Shown here: in pieces, positions 23,971-36,111 of the stretch
Layout: each line of letters begins with the position of its first letter
Position numbering within the stretch: the first letter of the stretch is position 1
Origin: Erythroxylum novogranatense
Lineage: Eukaryota > Streptophyta > Magnoliopsida > Malpighiales > Erythroxylaceae
Length of the DNA stretch: 64,000 nt
Assembly (NCBI GenBank): GCA_029891385.1
Contig: CM057224.1
Location: 38,631,005 to 38,695,004, forward strand
Direction: 5' to 3'
Notes under the pieces: model-generated
Seen by the model: only the letters and a program-made list of their open reading frames with translations
Databases searched by the model: none
What the model was told of the DNA's origin: nothing
Translations under genes and position numbers: made by a program

Positions 23971-25389
23971 GTCAGAATGAGTTATAGTTGTCATGATGAT
24001 ATGCAAAGAGCCTTTAGTGAAATAAGAAAGAAGGTCTCTTTGTAGTTAATACCTTCTTGTTAACTATAGCCTTTAACTATTAGCTTTGCTTTATACCTCT
24101 CCACTTTACCTTTGGCATCACACTTGGTCTTGGATACTTATTTGCATATAATGTGAGACTACAATAGGTAACTTTACCAAGCTTTACACTTTATTTTCTA
24201 ACATAGAGTTCAGCTCATCATTCACAGTATCCATCCAAAAATTAGAATGAGGTTTAAAGATGACTTTATTATAGGTATTTGGATTTGAGGTGTCACCAAT
24301 ATCATACTTATGGGCTTACAACTATACGATGTATTCATTAGAGATTATAAGTTTACAAGCCCTTTCTAATCTCTTTAAATGTGTTTTTTTCTATGATGAT
24401 TGCATATGAAGCTTCTTATATTGCTTACATTTTAGGTTCATCTTAAATAACTACTAAAAGTTGAGTAACCATAAGACCAACTATTATATCGGAAGTAACA
24501 AGAACATAGACAATGATTGTGTGTTCTTTAAACACAATGTCTCTAAGCCCTTAGCTTATACCAGTGTTATAAAGCTCCTTATTACTAATATAAGTCTCAG
24601 TAGTGGAGTTAGCATGAGAGTTCTCTCTCAAAGCCATGTCCAATTTCGTGGTTGTTAAATTCATTATAAGAGATATAATACATTATTTGTAATTAGTCCT
24701 ATTAAGCTTCAAAATGACAAAAAAATTGAGGATTCCTTAAAGTTTAAAAAAATCACAGAAGCAACATTAATACACATGTAATACAAGACATTAATGTTCA
24801 CTCTTTTTCAACTTCCTTATATGATCCATAAAAAAGGATCCTTGAATGGTAAAGTCCCGTTAGCATAAAAAAATGACTCTTTCATAGAAAGAGCAATATA
24901 TTATTAAATGTTACAACCAAGTGCATCAACCACTGATTAATAAATAAGATAGTAAAATGATATCAATTCATACTATTCAGTGGATTCTATTAACCAATCT
25001 TGGTATCCTACCAAATAATGAACTTTTCAATAGGATAATTTCATTACTTGTAAGGATCTTAATAGAAAAATTGATGAATATTCAGAGAAAATAAAATCGA
25101 TAAAATATTCAAATGCTTAAACTTATAAGCGGTAAGTTTATAAGTACACAATATTCAATTATATCAAAACATGATAGCAAATATTAATATAACCAAATGT
25201 TATATCAAACAAATGATAATTAGTAAAAAAGACACAAAATTATGCAAAATATAGCAATGTTATTATGTAAATACTTAAGAAATTCAATCTAAAGCAAAAT
25301 TATTAAATAAAACATGTGAAGACACTCCATCTCAAAGTAATAAAATTGGCTTTTTTATGAAGGAAAAATATAAATATGATGTAGGGCAA

Positions 25390-25740
25390 AACTATAAATA
25401 TGCAATAATATTATATTTGTATATATAACAATGATAAAATTGTTAATGCGTAGTAATGGAAAAACTTTAAATACGTGGCAATGACAAAACTATAAATCCA
25501 TAGTAGTGGTAGAACTATAAATATGCAATAGCGAAAAAAGTAAATATGCATAGTGGCAAAATTAAAAATACAGGACAAGTAAGATTGTATATATATAGCA
25601 ATGGCAAAATATTTAGCAGTGGTAGAATTGTAAACACATAATAACGATAAAAAAGTAGATATGTAATAGTGAAAAACTACAAATATGTAAATTAGGGGGC
25701 AAAATTTGTAATTATTTAAGCATGAGCAAAACTACAATTT
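25390..25740. repeat. Degenerate tandem repeats of about 25-32 bp
   Basis: Repeated GTAATGGCAAAACTATAAATA-like blocks with variable spacing. The region lies within the old copia interior, near its 5' end, and does not encode a recognisable protein. Confidence 0.6.
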
Positions 25741-26110
25741 TATAAGCCCATGTCTTCTATCTCTAGACTAGTGAGAACTCACCATTAGGGAACTTATTTT
25801 TAGCTCTATTAGAGTAGTCTTGCTCCTGTTTCAAAAATTAAAGGATCCATGATATCAATTAAAAAATAATCTAAAAGCACATATCAAAAACAAAAATGAT
25901 TTGACTATGGAGGAAGTTTGAAAATCCAAAATATTTCAATCATTTTTGTGAAAAACATTTGTCCAAAAGACATGTAAACACTTCTATGAATGATATAAGA
26001 GGTAGTCATGCTCCCAATAACAATCTAATTCAAGTCTCCCGGTAGGAAAAATAAAGAATGAGATCAATACAATTTTAAAACTTATAAAGGTGGCTTTGAT
26101 ATCAAAATTT

Positions 26111-26218
26111 TGATTTTGGGTAATAAATGAGTATTGAATACAAAATACTAACATACCTTCAATATTTAATGTCACAAATAACCAATATAATTTTCATATC
26201 TTCAAGTATAAATATATA

Positions 26219-26285
<67 letters not shown>

Positions 26286-26558
26286 GTATAGATTATCTCA
26301 ATGAAATAAATTGATTGAAAGTTATCAATCCTCCATAAATTGTTATAAGACGACACAATCAAAAGAAAAACTAGGGCTCTTTGAATTTTATTCACCAATC
26401 TCTTCCACTCCACTGCCCAATGTGTATAGTAGACTCAAAGGCATAGAGTATGATTAGCAATATAATGTTTATTTCATAAAAGATCAAAATGTCACTTATA
26501 TACAATTAAGATGTTAATGTTCGTTAGATTATACTAATTCATATAATTAATTCAACAA
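26111..26558 (-). repeat. 5' LTR of the old copia element
   Basis: It aligns with 11524-11700 plus 21953-22290, with an expanded (AT)n tract at about 26210-26292. It is adjacent to the decayed tRNA-Met primer site and provides the uninterrupted Tat insertion site. Confidence 0.7.
26210..26292. repeat. (AT)n/(GTAT)n microsatellite
   Basis: A long alternating AT tract flanked by GT and GTAT repeats, inside the copia LTR. Confidence 0.95.
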
Positions 26559-28550
26559 TAAATAATAGTTAAAAATTATAAGTGCTTGTTGAATTGAGAA
26601 TATCATTTGACTCTGAATTAGTGACTTGTTAAGATATATGCCTAACTTATGTAATTTGTATTTTATGGATGTTTGTGTGTAGTAAGTGATTTACTGAGTA
26701 TATACTCAAAAGATAACAATACAGATTTCATTAATACTTTGAAAACAAAAGAGCATGTCAACATATTTTGAACTCTAAATGACATGAAAACTCAACGATT
26801 GTCGTATGAAAATTTTCTGACCAAAACATTAAAACTAAAATATAGATTTCTATGTATATGTACCTTAACCAGGAGACGAGATCCTTTGTCTAACCTTATT
26901 TTGTCTAAATCTATCCAGCCCTATAAACGTCATCATTTTGCTTACAAATTTGCGACTTACATTTTTGGGTTGTTCCAAGTTTACTGTATACTTGAGCTAA
27001 GCTTCAAGCCAAGTCGTGACTATTGTGTGAAAGAAGAAACCCTCAATCTAATTATGAAACCATTTGTTCGTCACTATATCCCACTTCTCCTCTCGTCCTT
27101 ATGGTTGGTTATGCAATACTCGTAAATTTTAACCCTCACCCACTTACTTTCCCTTTTAGCTTCTACTATGTGCTTCTTGTCAAAAATTGTTGCTTTTTCT
27201 TGATTAATCTCTCAAGTACGAATCTTTCCTTCTTTGTTTACTCAATTTTGGTGTTTACAAAGGGCTTGCAATTAGGTTTCGTTTTTAAGAGCATGATATG
27301 TTTGGTAACAAGTTCTCCATTGTCGAGAAAATGATGAGTGTAAGATAAAAATGGATTACTTTGAACTTGCAGGGTATTGGTTCTCATGCTATTGAAATAT
27401 GTTATCATCTGTTATTAAAAAGGTGTTATGATAGGGGAAAGTGGTTGGTTTTATCCGTTTATTGTGCTTAGAGACATGTATATACATATGTTTTATCCGT
27501 TTATTGTGCATAGAGACATGTATATACATATGTTACCCCATTATTAGGCTTACAGAGGTGCTTTTAAAGGATAAAAAAACTTCAAAATTGGTGTTTGCTT
27601 ATCTGAAAGGGACGGTTTGAGATTATAGCATTCAAATCGTACTTGCTTCAAATTATCAAGTGTATTTGCAGAGGTACCTACATTACTGTTAAGTAAAACA
27701 AACTTAGCTACTTCTTCCCAAGTTAGTTTGTTCTGTTTGTTGTGCTTCCCCAGAACATTGTCTAGACTTTGTTGCATCAAGAGATGAACTTATAAATCCC
27801 ATGACCATCATCGTATTTCTACACTAGTAGGGTCCTTAAGGCATCACGTTAACTAAAAACAGGTTTAGCAAATTGAGGATTTCAATCATTTAAAATCGAT
27901 TCCTTCAGTATCTTTCCATAACTAGGCCTCCACAAAATATTGGTCTCCTTAATAAAACCACAATCTAAAGAGAATCCCTTTATTATGACTTCCAACTAAA
28001 ATCGAATAAAAAAGCATTAAAAGTAGTACAATGAATGGATAATTAGTTTCATCACTAAATCAGTTCACAGTTGTAACAATATAGAGAACCATCGATACTT
28101 GATTGAGGATGAAAACATTTTTGTTGGTTTGTGTAAAAGATTGAAACTTTACATTATCAATTGTATGTTAAGCAATTAGCAAGCAATTGAAGTCCCAAAA
28201 AGCACCAATAGAGAAACATCTACATACGATTAAAGATTAAAACTTTTTGTTGTTTGGTGTAAAAGATCAAAACTTTACAACTAGGAAAAATCCAAATGTT
28301 TTAGTGTTATAAATTCATTAAACATGTAACATTTTATTTATAGATGTAGGTTCTTATGTCAACACTAATTATATCTAAAAGTTTGTAAAAATCATAAACA
28401 TTGATTAAAAGTTGTGTCATTTAAATTAATTAAAGAACTATTATCTTAATTCTTTTAATATAGAAATTTGATACATACCCCATGTCATACAAAACATGAA
28501 ATAAATGAATTAGGATAAGTACAAATTAGATAAGTAAATTACAAATATAA
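26559..28550. other. Intergenic; tandem duplication and one odd minus-strand frame
   Basis: A 42-bp unit at 27448-27489 is repeated at 27490-27531 with one change. A 76-codon minus-strand frame at 27550-27780 has protein-like composition (LTWEEVAKFVLLNS, LKQVRFECYNLKPS), but I cannot place it in a family. Open frames at 26784-27334 (plus) have no recognisable domain and are probably chance. Confidence 0.35.
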
Positions 28551-30200
28551 TGACAAGCCCCTTTCTTGATGACTAGGCAACCTACTCGATACCCCACAAA
28601 ACCCTCCAGTTAATATCCAGTCCAACTGAAAAGTTCCCCTGGAGCTATGCCTTTTTCCTTTTTTCAAAATATTTTAAAATCAATATAAAGAAAAGAAAGG
28701 GAATAGTAGAAGAAGTTTATAAAAGTAACCTTCATTAAAAATTTTGGCAACGTAATAACTGTTATTTAATAAAACCAAAAATTTAAGGTTCTTAAAAAGC
28801 AATTCAAAACACTTCTATCCACTTAACCAATGCATTACTGCTACTTTTGGACTTCAAGTCCATTCAGAAACAATCTCAAATGGTCAAAAACATTCATGCA
28901 TTTAGTTAAAGAAAAGAACATCTATAAATAACCATATTTTCACAAAACTAAGATCAGGACATATTTACAAAGATGATGAACTATATGTAGTAAGACATTT
29001 ACAATCTATCTTTAAAAAAAAGAAGATGATATGTTCATAATTATGCAATACATGTCAAACAAATGCATAAACAAAATTGCCTACATAGCTGCACGTGATG
29101 AAGGTAGCTACTCAAATGGTGGAATCCTAGCTACTGAAATCCCTAAGCGTGCACCTGGGAGGTTAAAATTTAAAAAAGAGAACAAAAAATAAAATGTGAG
29201 CTAAATGAGCTAAGTGAGTGTTATGGTTTCCATTCAAAAAATCATACAAGCATTAACCTACTTGAAGAACAAAGATAATTTCCTTTTCTTTTCATGCAAT
29301 AACCAATGTTCTGATATAACAAATTCATATAATAAATGCACATATAAAACACAATCAAGTTCCTCTTTTCTTGTAAGGTAAATCAAGATGGCAATCGAAC
29401 GTTCTATGAACTTTCTCTTTTAAAATTTTCTTTGTCATTTGGTACCATTAGGTGTAAGGCCACGGATTTACTTCTGCATCACTTATTTGTTCTTGAGTAA
29501 CCTCTAATAACGAAGTTAGTTCTGCATTGTTTACCCACACTAGGTTAACTACTATATACCAACTATGATGGAGGTAATTCACGTCTTTTACTCATAACGA
29601 TGTTGAAATTACAAATAAATCAGTGGTTACAAAGCCAATTCTACATCACTTACCCATAACAGTATTAGCACAATATATACTCCATTCATGCACAGGGTGA
29701 CTCACAAGACATATTGATAGACACGACACCACCCACCGTTAGTGACAAACACTTCTCCCATTGTTGGACCCTATTTTTGGAGTCTAACTTTGGAGTCATA
29801 AAACGTGAGCGTATTACCAAAAAAGGTTATTTTGATGAACTCTCCTTATCCATGATCAGTTCATCTTCATTCTCATAATATCCCAAAAATTTCCTATTTG
29901 ATCAATGGATATACGACAATCCATTCTTATGTTTATGTTCTCCAACATCACCCTAACATATCAATCATTTGTGTTTTCTCTACTAAGTACATTTCGAGTT
30001 CCATTCAGGCCTAAAATGTTTTATAGAAAAGTATTGATGAGCCCACAATTTATAACTGTACCTATTTCGGGATAATAGGGATAACTTTCACTAGAGATGT
30101 CGAATTAAGATCGTTTTAGGATGATTTTGAAGAGGAATTCTAATACCTATTGTAGGTATTTTCACATTTTTTGGGGGTTGGGTCAGCAAAATCCCTATTC
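28551..30200. other. Possible remnant of a chromovirus-type LTR
   Basis: TGACAAGCCCC at 28551 and a GTGAGCTAAATGAGCTAAGTG segment near 29195 occur in the same order as comparable modules in the three chromovirus-type LTRs of this window (their GTGAGTTTACGAGCTCAGTG segment). The right end could be GGGTTGGGTCA at 30175-30185, but no target duplication was found. Assignment is weak; no coding region seen. Confidence 0.3.
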
Positions 30201-30843
30201 AAGTGGAAATATTGTTTACCCAAGTTTATTTATTATTCATTTGGAAATACTATTCACCCAAAATAAAATATATAATTCGATAGAAGGGAAAGTTCTAGGT
30301 TTTACATATAGTTACATAATGCAATTAGTATGGTAGAATTATAACTAATTTAAAATCTTATTTCTTGAGAAACCTGTTTTTATTGGTGTTAAACCAAATT
30401 GAGAAGCATGTTATTAAGTAAAATCAATTTTCCTTTTCTTTTATAAGGGCTAATAAAATCATTTATTTGGCTTTTTGACCGAGGTAGATCTCGAAAGATA
30501 TGAAAGAACTCCCTCCAAGCCATACAAACGACTTTCTAAGTTTTAGAATTTAAATGTTACAGTAAAAACTCTTTTATAAAGTTCAATTAATTGAATAAGT
30601 AGAGTAAAAATGAACATTATAAATCAAAACATGTTAATATGCTTAAAGAAAAAGGTATAATCATATAAGAACTCATTGTAGGTTGAAAGAAATCAGGAAG
30701 AGCATTCAATAACAAGTTAGATTTATCAATTTTTGGATTTTCCCTTTTTGGTGAGTTTTTGTTAATAATTTTATCAAAAAAACAAAATCATAATGATGCA
30801 TCCTTTGTGAATTTGGCAGGTGTCAAATTTATTATTAAACAAA

Positions 30844-31700
30844 ATGATGGAAGATAGATCTATTCCATACTGTTGATTAGAATATGAAGTTAAAAAGGAG
30901 CAACATAAGAATGATGAAATTAGCATTGGCAATGAGAGCAATAATACCAAGTCAACTAATAAGATGCATCCAAATTCTGAGGAGAACTTAAGCAAAGTTT
31001 GCTCATTTATTCCAAGAGAATTAATACCAAAAATTGGAATGGAGTTTGAGACCGAAGAACAAACTTAGCAATATTATTTAATGTATGCCAAAAATGTCAG
31101 CTTTGGAATAAGGAGGAGTAAAAGTCACAAAGATAAATCTGGTAAATTGATTTGCAGGTTTTTCTATTATACTGCTAAAGGTAAAAGGATGCCTGACAAA
31201 AGAGATGTATATGTAAGAGCTCCACGTACAGAAACAAGATTTGGTTATGAGGCAATAATGAAAGTTAATAGTATAAAAAATGGAAAGTTTCAAGTGATTC
31301 AATTTGTTGAGGATCACAATCACAATCACAATATTCCTAGTCATAATAAAACACATTTGCATAGAAGTCATAGAAAGATATCCTGTGCTGTAGTAATGCA
31401 AATTCAAATGGCTAATTATATGGGAATTTCACCAAAAGCATCTCATAATCTTATGGTGAGACAAGTAGGTGACAGAGATAATTTTGGCTTTATTCCAAAA
31501 GATTACAAGATTTATTTAAGATCCAAAAGAATATGAGATATAAAAGGGAAGGATACAAATGGCGTGTTAGAATATTTGCATAAAATGCAATTTGAAGATC
31601 CTAATTTCTTGCATTTTATGCAATTCAAGTGGATGAAGATGATTTGATAACTAATATATTTTGGTCAGATGCAAAGATGATGAATGATTACTTAGGTTAT
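30844..31700 (+). pseudogene. FAR1/FHY3-like gene, 5' fragment
   Basis: The frame from ATG at 30844 carries two early stops, then IGMEFETEEQ and the FAR1 DNA-binding domain (YYLMYAKNVSFGIRRSKSH ... RAPRTETRFGYEA ... FVEDHNHNHN). LMVRQVGDRDNFGFIPKDY follows. A TGA at 31534 and a frameshift near 31615 precede GVLEYLHKMQFEDPNF and VDEDDLITNIFWSDAK, the segment just before the MULE-transposase domain. Functional members are transcription factors derived from Mutator-like transposases and act in the nucleus in light signalling. The reading breaks at about 31700, where a MITE starts. The remaining C-terminal part lies beyond the chromovirus fragment (36112 on). Confidence 0.88.
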
Positions 31701-31944
31701 GTTTGTATGTGGGTGGAGGGATAGAAGGGAATAGAATGGAATTGCCCATTTTGAAATAGAATGGAATGGCAATTGCTGGCTTTGGAAGCCATCCTTTACC
31801 ATCCAAAATTCAATATTTTGTGACCACCCAAATTGGAGGGTCAGGAATGAAATGGCATGGCTTGCCTTCCAAACCCTTTCTTATTTTATTTAAACTTCCA
31901 AACAATGAAGTGACCCATTTCATTCTATTCCATTCCACTCCATT
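31694..31944. mobile_element. Truncated MITE in the FAR1 pseudogene
   Basis: The left end reads AGGTTATGTTTGTATGTGGG and continues as a GGAATAGAATGGAAT run. The right end carries its inverted counterpart (CATTCTATTCCATTCCACTCC) but stops short where the chromovirus LTR begins at 31945. This is the pattern of a common plant non-autonomous DNA transposon with long terminal inverted repeats. Its outer right end is missing. Confidence 0.65.
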
Positions 31945-34556
31945 TGTAACACCCCCTCACCGTAGGGTACACATCGGGACGCCCGAAGGTCGCTCCGACA
32001 CGTATCCCACGATAAAGGTGCACTACCAGAAAATTCGACTGTTAATCCACATGGCATCGCAATAATTAAAACCATAATATATCATAAATCAGTAAATTTA
32101 AAAATCCAAAATAATCTTAATACAGTCATCCAATATCAGAATAGACAAGTCTATCAGTCCCCTAAACAACACCAAAAGGAAACCGACATAAGCATCTATC
32201 CTAAGTCATCCAAAAAGTCCAACCCAATTGACCGACTTTGTGTGCCATCGCTTCTCTTGCCAGCACGCTCGCACGGCAGGAAAAGACTATCTCCGGAGCT
32301 AGGGGCCTAATCCATCAGTCCTGAAAAATTAGATGCAATTTTTAGGTGAGTTTACGAGCTCAGTGAGAAACCATCATCAATGGTTCACTCAAATCATGCA
32401 TTACACATATTGCGTACAGCACGACAGTATTCAATTTATCATATAACAATTTACAATAGCATGTAACAATTTGCAGTATCATATCACAATTTACAGTAAA
32501 TCATGCCATCACGTAATCAGTCATTGTCACAAATCAGTTAATCATGAAATTGCAATGCATATGTGACTCTTTTCCATTTCTTTAGTGTTGTACCCAAACG
32601 CTCAGTCAGTATCAGTATTCAGTGGGGACGCGTCAGGGATTTCTCCCCTCGGGCTCGAGGCCTGGTCAGTACAGTATTAGAGATCGAGGCTCATTTCAGT
32701 AAAAATCGCGACATGGGTCACAACGTTCATTATCTGATCATGCATTTATGCATGTAATGCGATGTTCAGTAATTTACAGTGTACGGCTATAAAAGCCCAG
32801 TATTGCAATTCCCAGTATCATACAGTAGTCCAATCCAATACAGTAAAAGCATGAAATTCGCTCCTATACATTTCAGTAATCATGTAGTTCACCTTTGCAT
32901 GTAGTCATACAGAGCATTTAAGCAATCAGGAATTTGAGAAACCAACTAGGTTACTCACTTGTAACTTTCGAGCTACTGCCTGGAAGTCCCAGCAATGTCT
33001 GTGGAATGACGATCCAACGACGCCTCTATAACAGTTAAATACAGTCCCATTACTAAATGCTCAATTAAACAATTCAGTGATGCATACGCCTCAATGGAAT
33101 TATATACAATGCATGTTCACGATTTCCGACGCTAAAACCCAATTTTGAACTCTTATGCCCCATTCTAACTCTTCGCTCAATTGATCGACAATAATTGATC
33201 CATTCCTAAAAATTCAGTTCAATTTCCTCAATCCATACTCCCTATAGCAATTCCCTATCCATTGGGTCAAAACCTCTATTGAAAATCCCAATTAAAACTC
33301 CAATTATCACACTTCAATACTTAGGTCACTATAGGAACCATAATTGACCTTAATCTCGATAAATCAATACCATTTAAATTAAATTCTAACTTCCATAATT
33401 ATCCTCAATTGTAGACCTCTTTCTCTAGTTCATAATGAATCGAGAATCACCTCAATCGGAGGTCTATACCATAAGTTATGCCCAATAAACTAAAAATTAA
33501 TCCATCAGAAAGCTGCTCTTCGCCGAGACCTACATCCCTCGCCATGCGCATACAGAAGGTCGTCATGGCGGCGTGAAGGACGCTTCACAAGCGAGCTTAA
33601 CGTCAAACCATACGCTCGTCATGGCGAAAGCACTTAATTTACTCGTCGCGGTGAGGTTGCGCCAGACGTCGCGACGTGCAGGTCGCGCCACCGTCTTCTC
33701 CGATCGCTTTTTCCTCTTCTCTCTCTAAAAACCAGCATTAAACACTCCCATCTACCCATTCAAGCACATTAAATACCATAAATGCATCAAAAACCCATTA
33801 ATAACAACATTAAAGCCATTAACTTACCAAATCAAGCCTCAAATCCACAAATCTCTCAAATCACCGTAAACCCTAAAATCCTTCAATATCAACGATTAAC
33901 CACTCTCAAAGCTTCTCAACCTTCATCAATCACAATAAACAAGTTAGCTTTGCACAATGAGGAGAAAACCACAAGGAAAAATCGAAGAACCTCACCGATG
34001 GGAGGAATCGATGAACACCGTGGGAGGAGGAAGAGAAGAAAAGGTAATGCCTTAGGAAAATCCCCAAAATTTCAAACCTAACTATTTATAGACATAGTTC
34101 TCCAAATCAGTTCAAATTTCAGTCTCTAAATTTCAATGGCTCAACATTTTTATTTCCTAACAGTATAACTCTAATTTTTCCATTGCCATTGGACAATTCT
34201 TTCAGTACTATACAGTCAATCGGTCTGTCACTTCAAAATTTCCGATCTGGGCATTTTCTCCCGAATTCTCCGAAAATTTCCTATAAGCCACTATCAATTG
34301 CCAATCACTCTTAAACTATTCTAAATCAGTCATTCGAGCCCACTTACTCCTAATTTCTCAATTAATCACGATCTAGTCAGTTCATGCTCACAATTAAAAT
34401 ACCGAAAAACCATGAATGCATGTACCTATGAATAAATGCATATGCAATAAACTTGTTCCTCTATAATTAGAGGCTAGTAACATGCTTAATCAGTGAATGC
34501 AATGAAACATATCAGTATTACCATAATGCCCTTGCTAATAGTAACGGGATGTTACA
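31945..34556 (-). repeat. Chromovirus 3' LTR, 2.6 kb
   Basis: Begins TGTAACACCCCC and ends GGGATGTTACA, with inverted ends TGTAAC/GTTACA. It is followed at 34557 by a pyrimidine-rich stretch (TTACCCCTCC), the complement of a polypurine tract, so the element is on the minus strand. It belongs to the same family as 52933-55517. Confidence 0.88.
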
Positions 34557-36108
34557 ATTTACCCCTCCTAAAAAAAATTTTGTCCTTAAAATTTAATACC
34601 TGTCCGATCGAATAAATGAGGATACTGACTCCTCGTATGCTCCTCAGTCTCCCATGTAGCTTCCTCAAAAGAGTGGTTCTTCCAAAGGACTTTCACCAAT
34701 GGAATCACTCTGTTCCTCAGCTGCTTGACCCGTGATCCTATAATCTGCACCGGCTCCTCGACATAGCTGAAATCACTGGCCACCTCAATCTCCTGAGCTG
34801 GAATCACATGCGTCGGGTCTGAACGGTACCGTCGGAGCATACTAACATGAAACACGCCATGCAATCGACATTTCACTCAGTACGCCTAATCAGAAGCCAA
34901 CGGTCCTATCCTCTCAAGGATCTCATACGGACCGATATACCGAGTGCTCAACTTGCCCTTACGGCCAAACCTCAGTACTCCTTTCCAAGGAGACACCCGG
35001 AGAAACACTTTGTCACCCACATTGTACTCCATCTCTCGCCGATGCTGATCCACATAGCTCTTCTGTCTGTCTTGAGCCGCCTTGATGCGACTCCGGATTA
35101 ACTGTACCTTATCCACTGTATCCTGAATCAGCTCGGGACCCTCAATCGATCTCATACCCTCTTCATCCCAATATAATGGCGATCGACACAGTCGCCCATA
35201 CAAGGCCTCATACGGTGCCATCCCAATACTACTCTGATACTGGTTATTATATGCAAACTCGATCAGTGCCAAATAATGATCACATGCTCCTCTGAACTCC
35301 AATACACACGCCCGAAGCATGTCTTCAACAGTCTTAATCGTCCTCTCACTCTGTCCATCTGTCTGAGGATGAAATGCTGTACTGAAGTTCAACCTCGTAC
35401 CTATAGCAGTCTGTAGGCTCTTCCAGAACCTCGAAGTGAACCTGGGATCCCTATCTGAGACTATCGACAACGGAACCCCATGCAACCGTACAATCTACGC
35501 TACATACTTCGGGCCAATCGACGAGAGTATTGCTCTCCCTCACTGGCAAGTAGTGAGTCGATTTAGTCAATCGGTCCACTATGACCCAGATAACATCATG
35601 CTGCCTCGGTGTCCTAGGCAACCCCATCACAAAATCCATGATAATTCGCTCCCATTTCCACTCCGAAATGGGCAACGAATGCAACTTCCCCACTGGGGCC
35701 TGATGCTCTGCCTTAACCTGCTGACAAATCAGACACCTGGAAACATACTCTACCACTTGCTTCTTCATACCAGGCCACCAGAAATGCTGTCTCAGTGAAT
35801 TATACATCTTGGTCGTACCAGGATGCATAGCATAGGCAGCTACATGTGACTCCTCTAGGATCTCCCATCTCAAATCATCAACATCTGGCACACACAGTCT
35901 TTGTCCCATCCATAAAGTCCCATCTCTCAACTCAAACTTTGAATCAGTACCGGCCTGGACTCTCTCAATCAATCTTACTAACACTGGATCTTGATCCTGA
36001 ACTCTCCGGATCCTATCATGCAACATCGGCCTCAGCCTCAAAGTAGCAATCAGAGCTCCATCCTGACCCAAATCCATCTGTACATTAAGAGCTCTCAACT
36101 GAATCAGA
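34557..36108 (-). pseudogene. Chromovirus pol fragment: integrase and chromodomain
   Basis: Reading from about 36105, [19 protein letters not shown] precedes the zinc-binding region (HPGTTKMY ... CLICQQ) and the integrase core: Asp in IIMDFVMGLP, Asp in IVSDRDPRF after a frameshift near 35480, and Glu in [25 protein letters not shown] segment follows. After a stop near 34886 comes HGVFHVSMLRRY and a chromodomain-like tail (LRNRVIPLVKVLWKNHS ... ATWETEE). The chromodomain of Tekay-type elements directs integration to heterochromatin. RT, RNase H, protease, gag and the 5' LTR are missing. At about 36108 the sequence switches to the FAR1 pseudogene, so the truncation is a deletion junction. Confidence 0.87.
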
Positions 36109-36111
36109 CCA

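Larger units (their letters stand above)
22291..24290 (-). pseudogene. Degenerate copia RT and RNase H
   Basis: On the minus strand, 24260-23980 shows the start of a copia reverse transcriptase (SNFWMDTVNDELNSM, then VERYKAKL-like in a shifted frame). 23060-22300 shows RNase H relics: GFSNYDYLDYVNDKKS, then ATSTMEEKY, then ACYEAT-like and a VSIEHI-like sequence. All frames carry many stops. A degenerate purine tract (AATGGAAGAT on the minus strand) adjoins the 3' LTR at 22291-22302. The copy is far more eroded than any other element here. Confidence 0.65.
11524..26558 (-). mobile_element. Very old Ty1/copia element, split by a Tat element
   Basis: The 3' LTR is 11524-11700 plus 21953-22290, interrupted by the Tat element; the 5' LTR is 26111-26558. 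Both start TGA(A)TTTT..AATAAAT, share an ATTGAATACAAAATA-like segment, and end AATTAATT(T/C)AACA. A mutated tRNA-Met primer site (TTGATATCAAAGCC on the minus strand) adjoins the right LTR at about 26091-26104. Weak copia RT and RNase H motifs read from the minus strand between 24290 and 22290. Because the right LTR provides an uninterrupted version, it verifies the Tat insertion point. No matching target duplication was found at the outer ends. Confidence 0.7.

Noticed and set aside
26159..26413. Minus-strand frame rich in Tyr/Ile/His
   Set aside because: Translation of the (AT)n/(GTAT)n microsatellite in a copia LTR.
26784..27334. Two overlapping plus-strand frames of about 110 codons
   Set aside because: No domain, no similarity recognised, AT-rich context; not supported as a gene.
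28551..30185. Complete LTR with TGAC...GTCA ends
   Set aside because: No target duplication and no PBS or PPT at either end; kept only as a low-confidence remnant.
31078..31407. Minus-strand 109-codon frame
   Set aside because: Shadow of the FAR1 domain, which is clearly on the plus strand.
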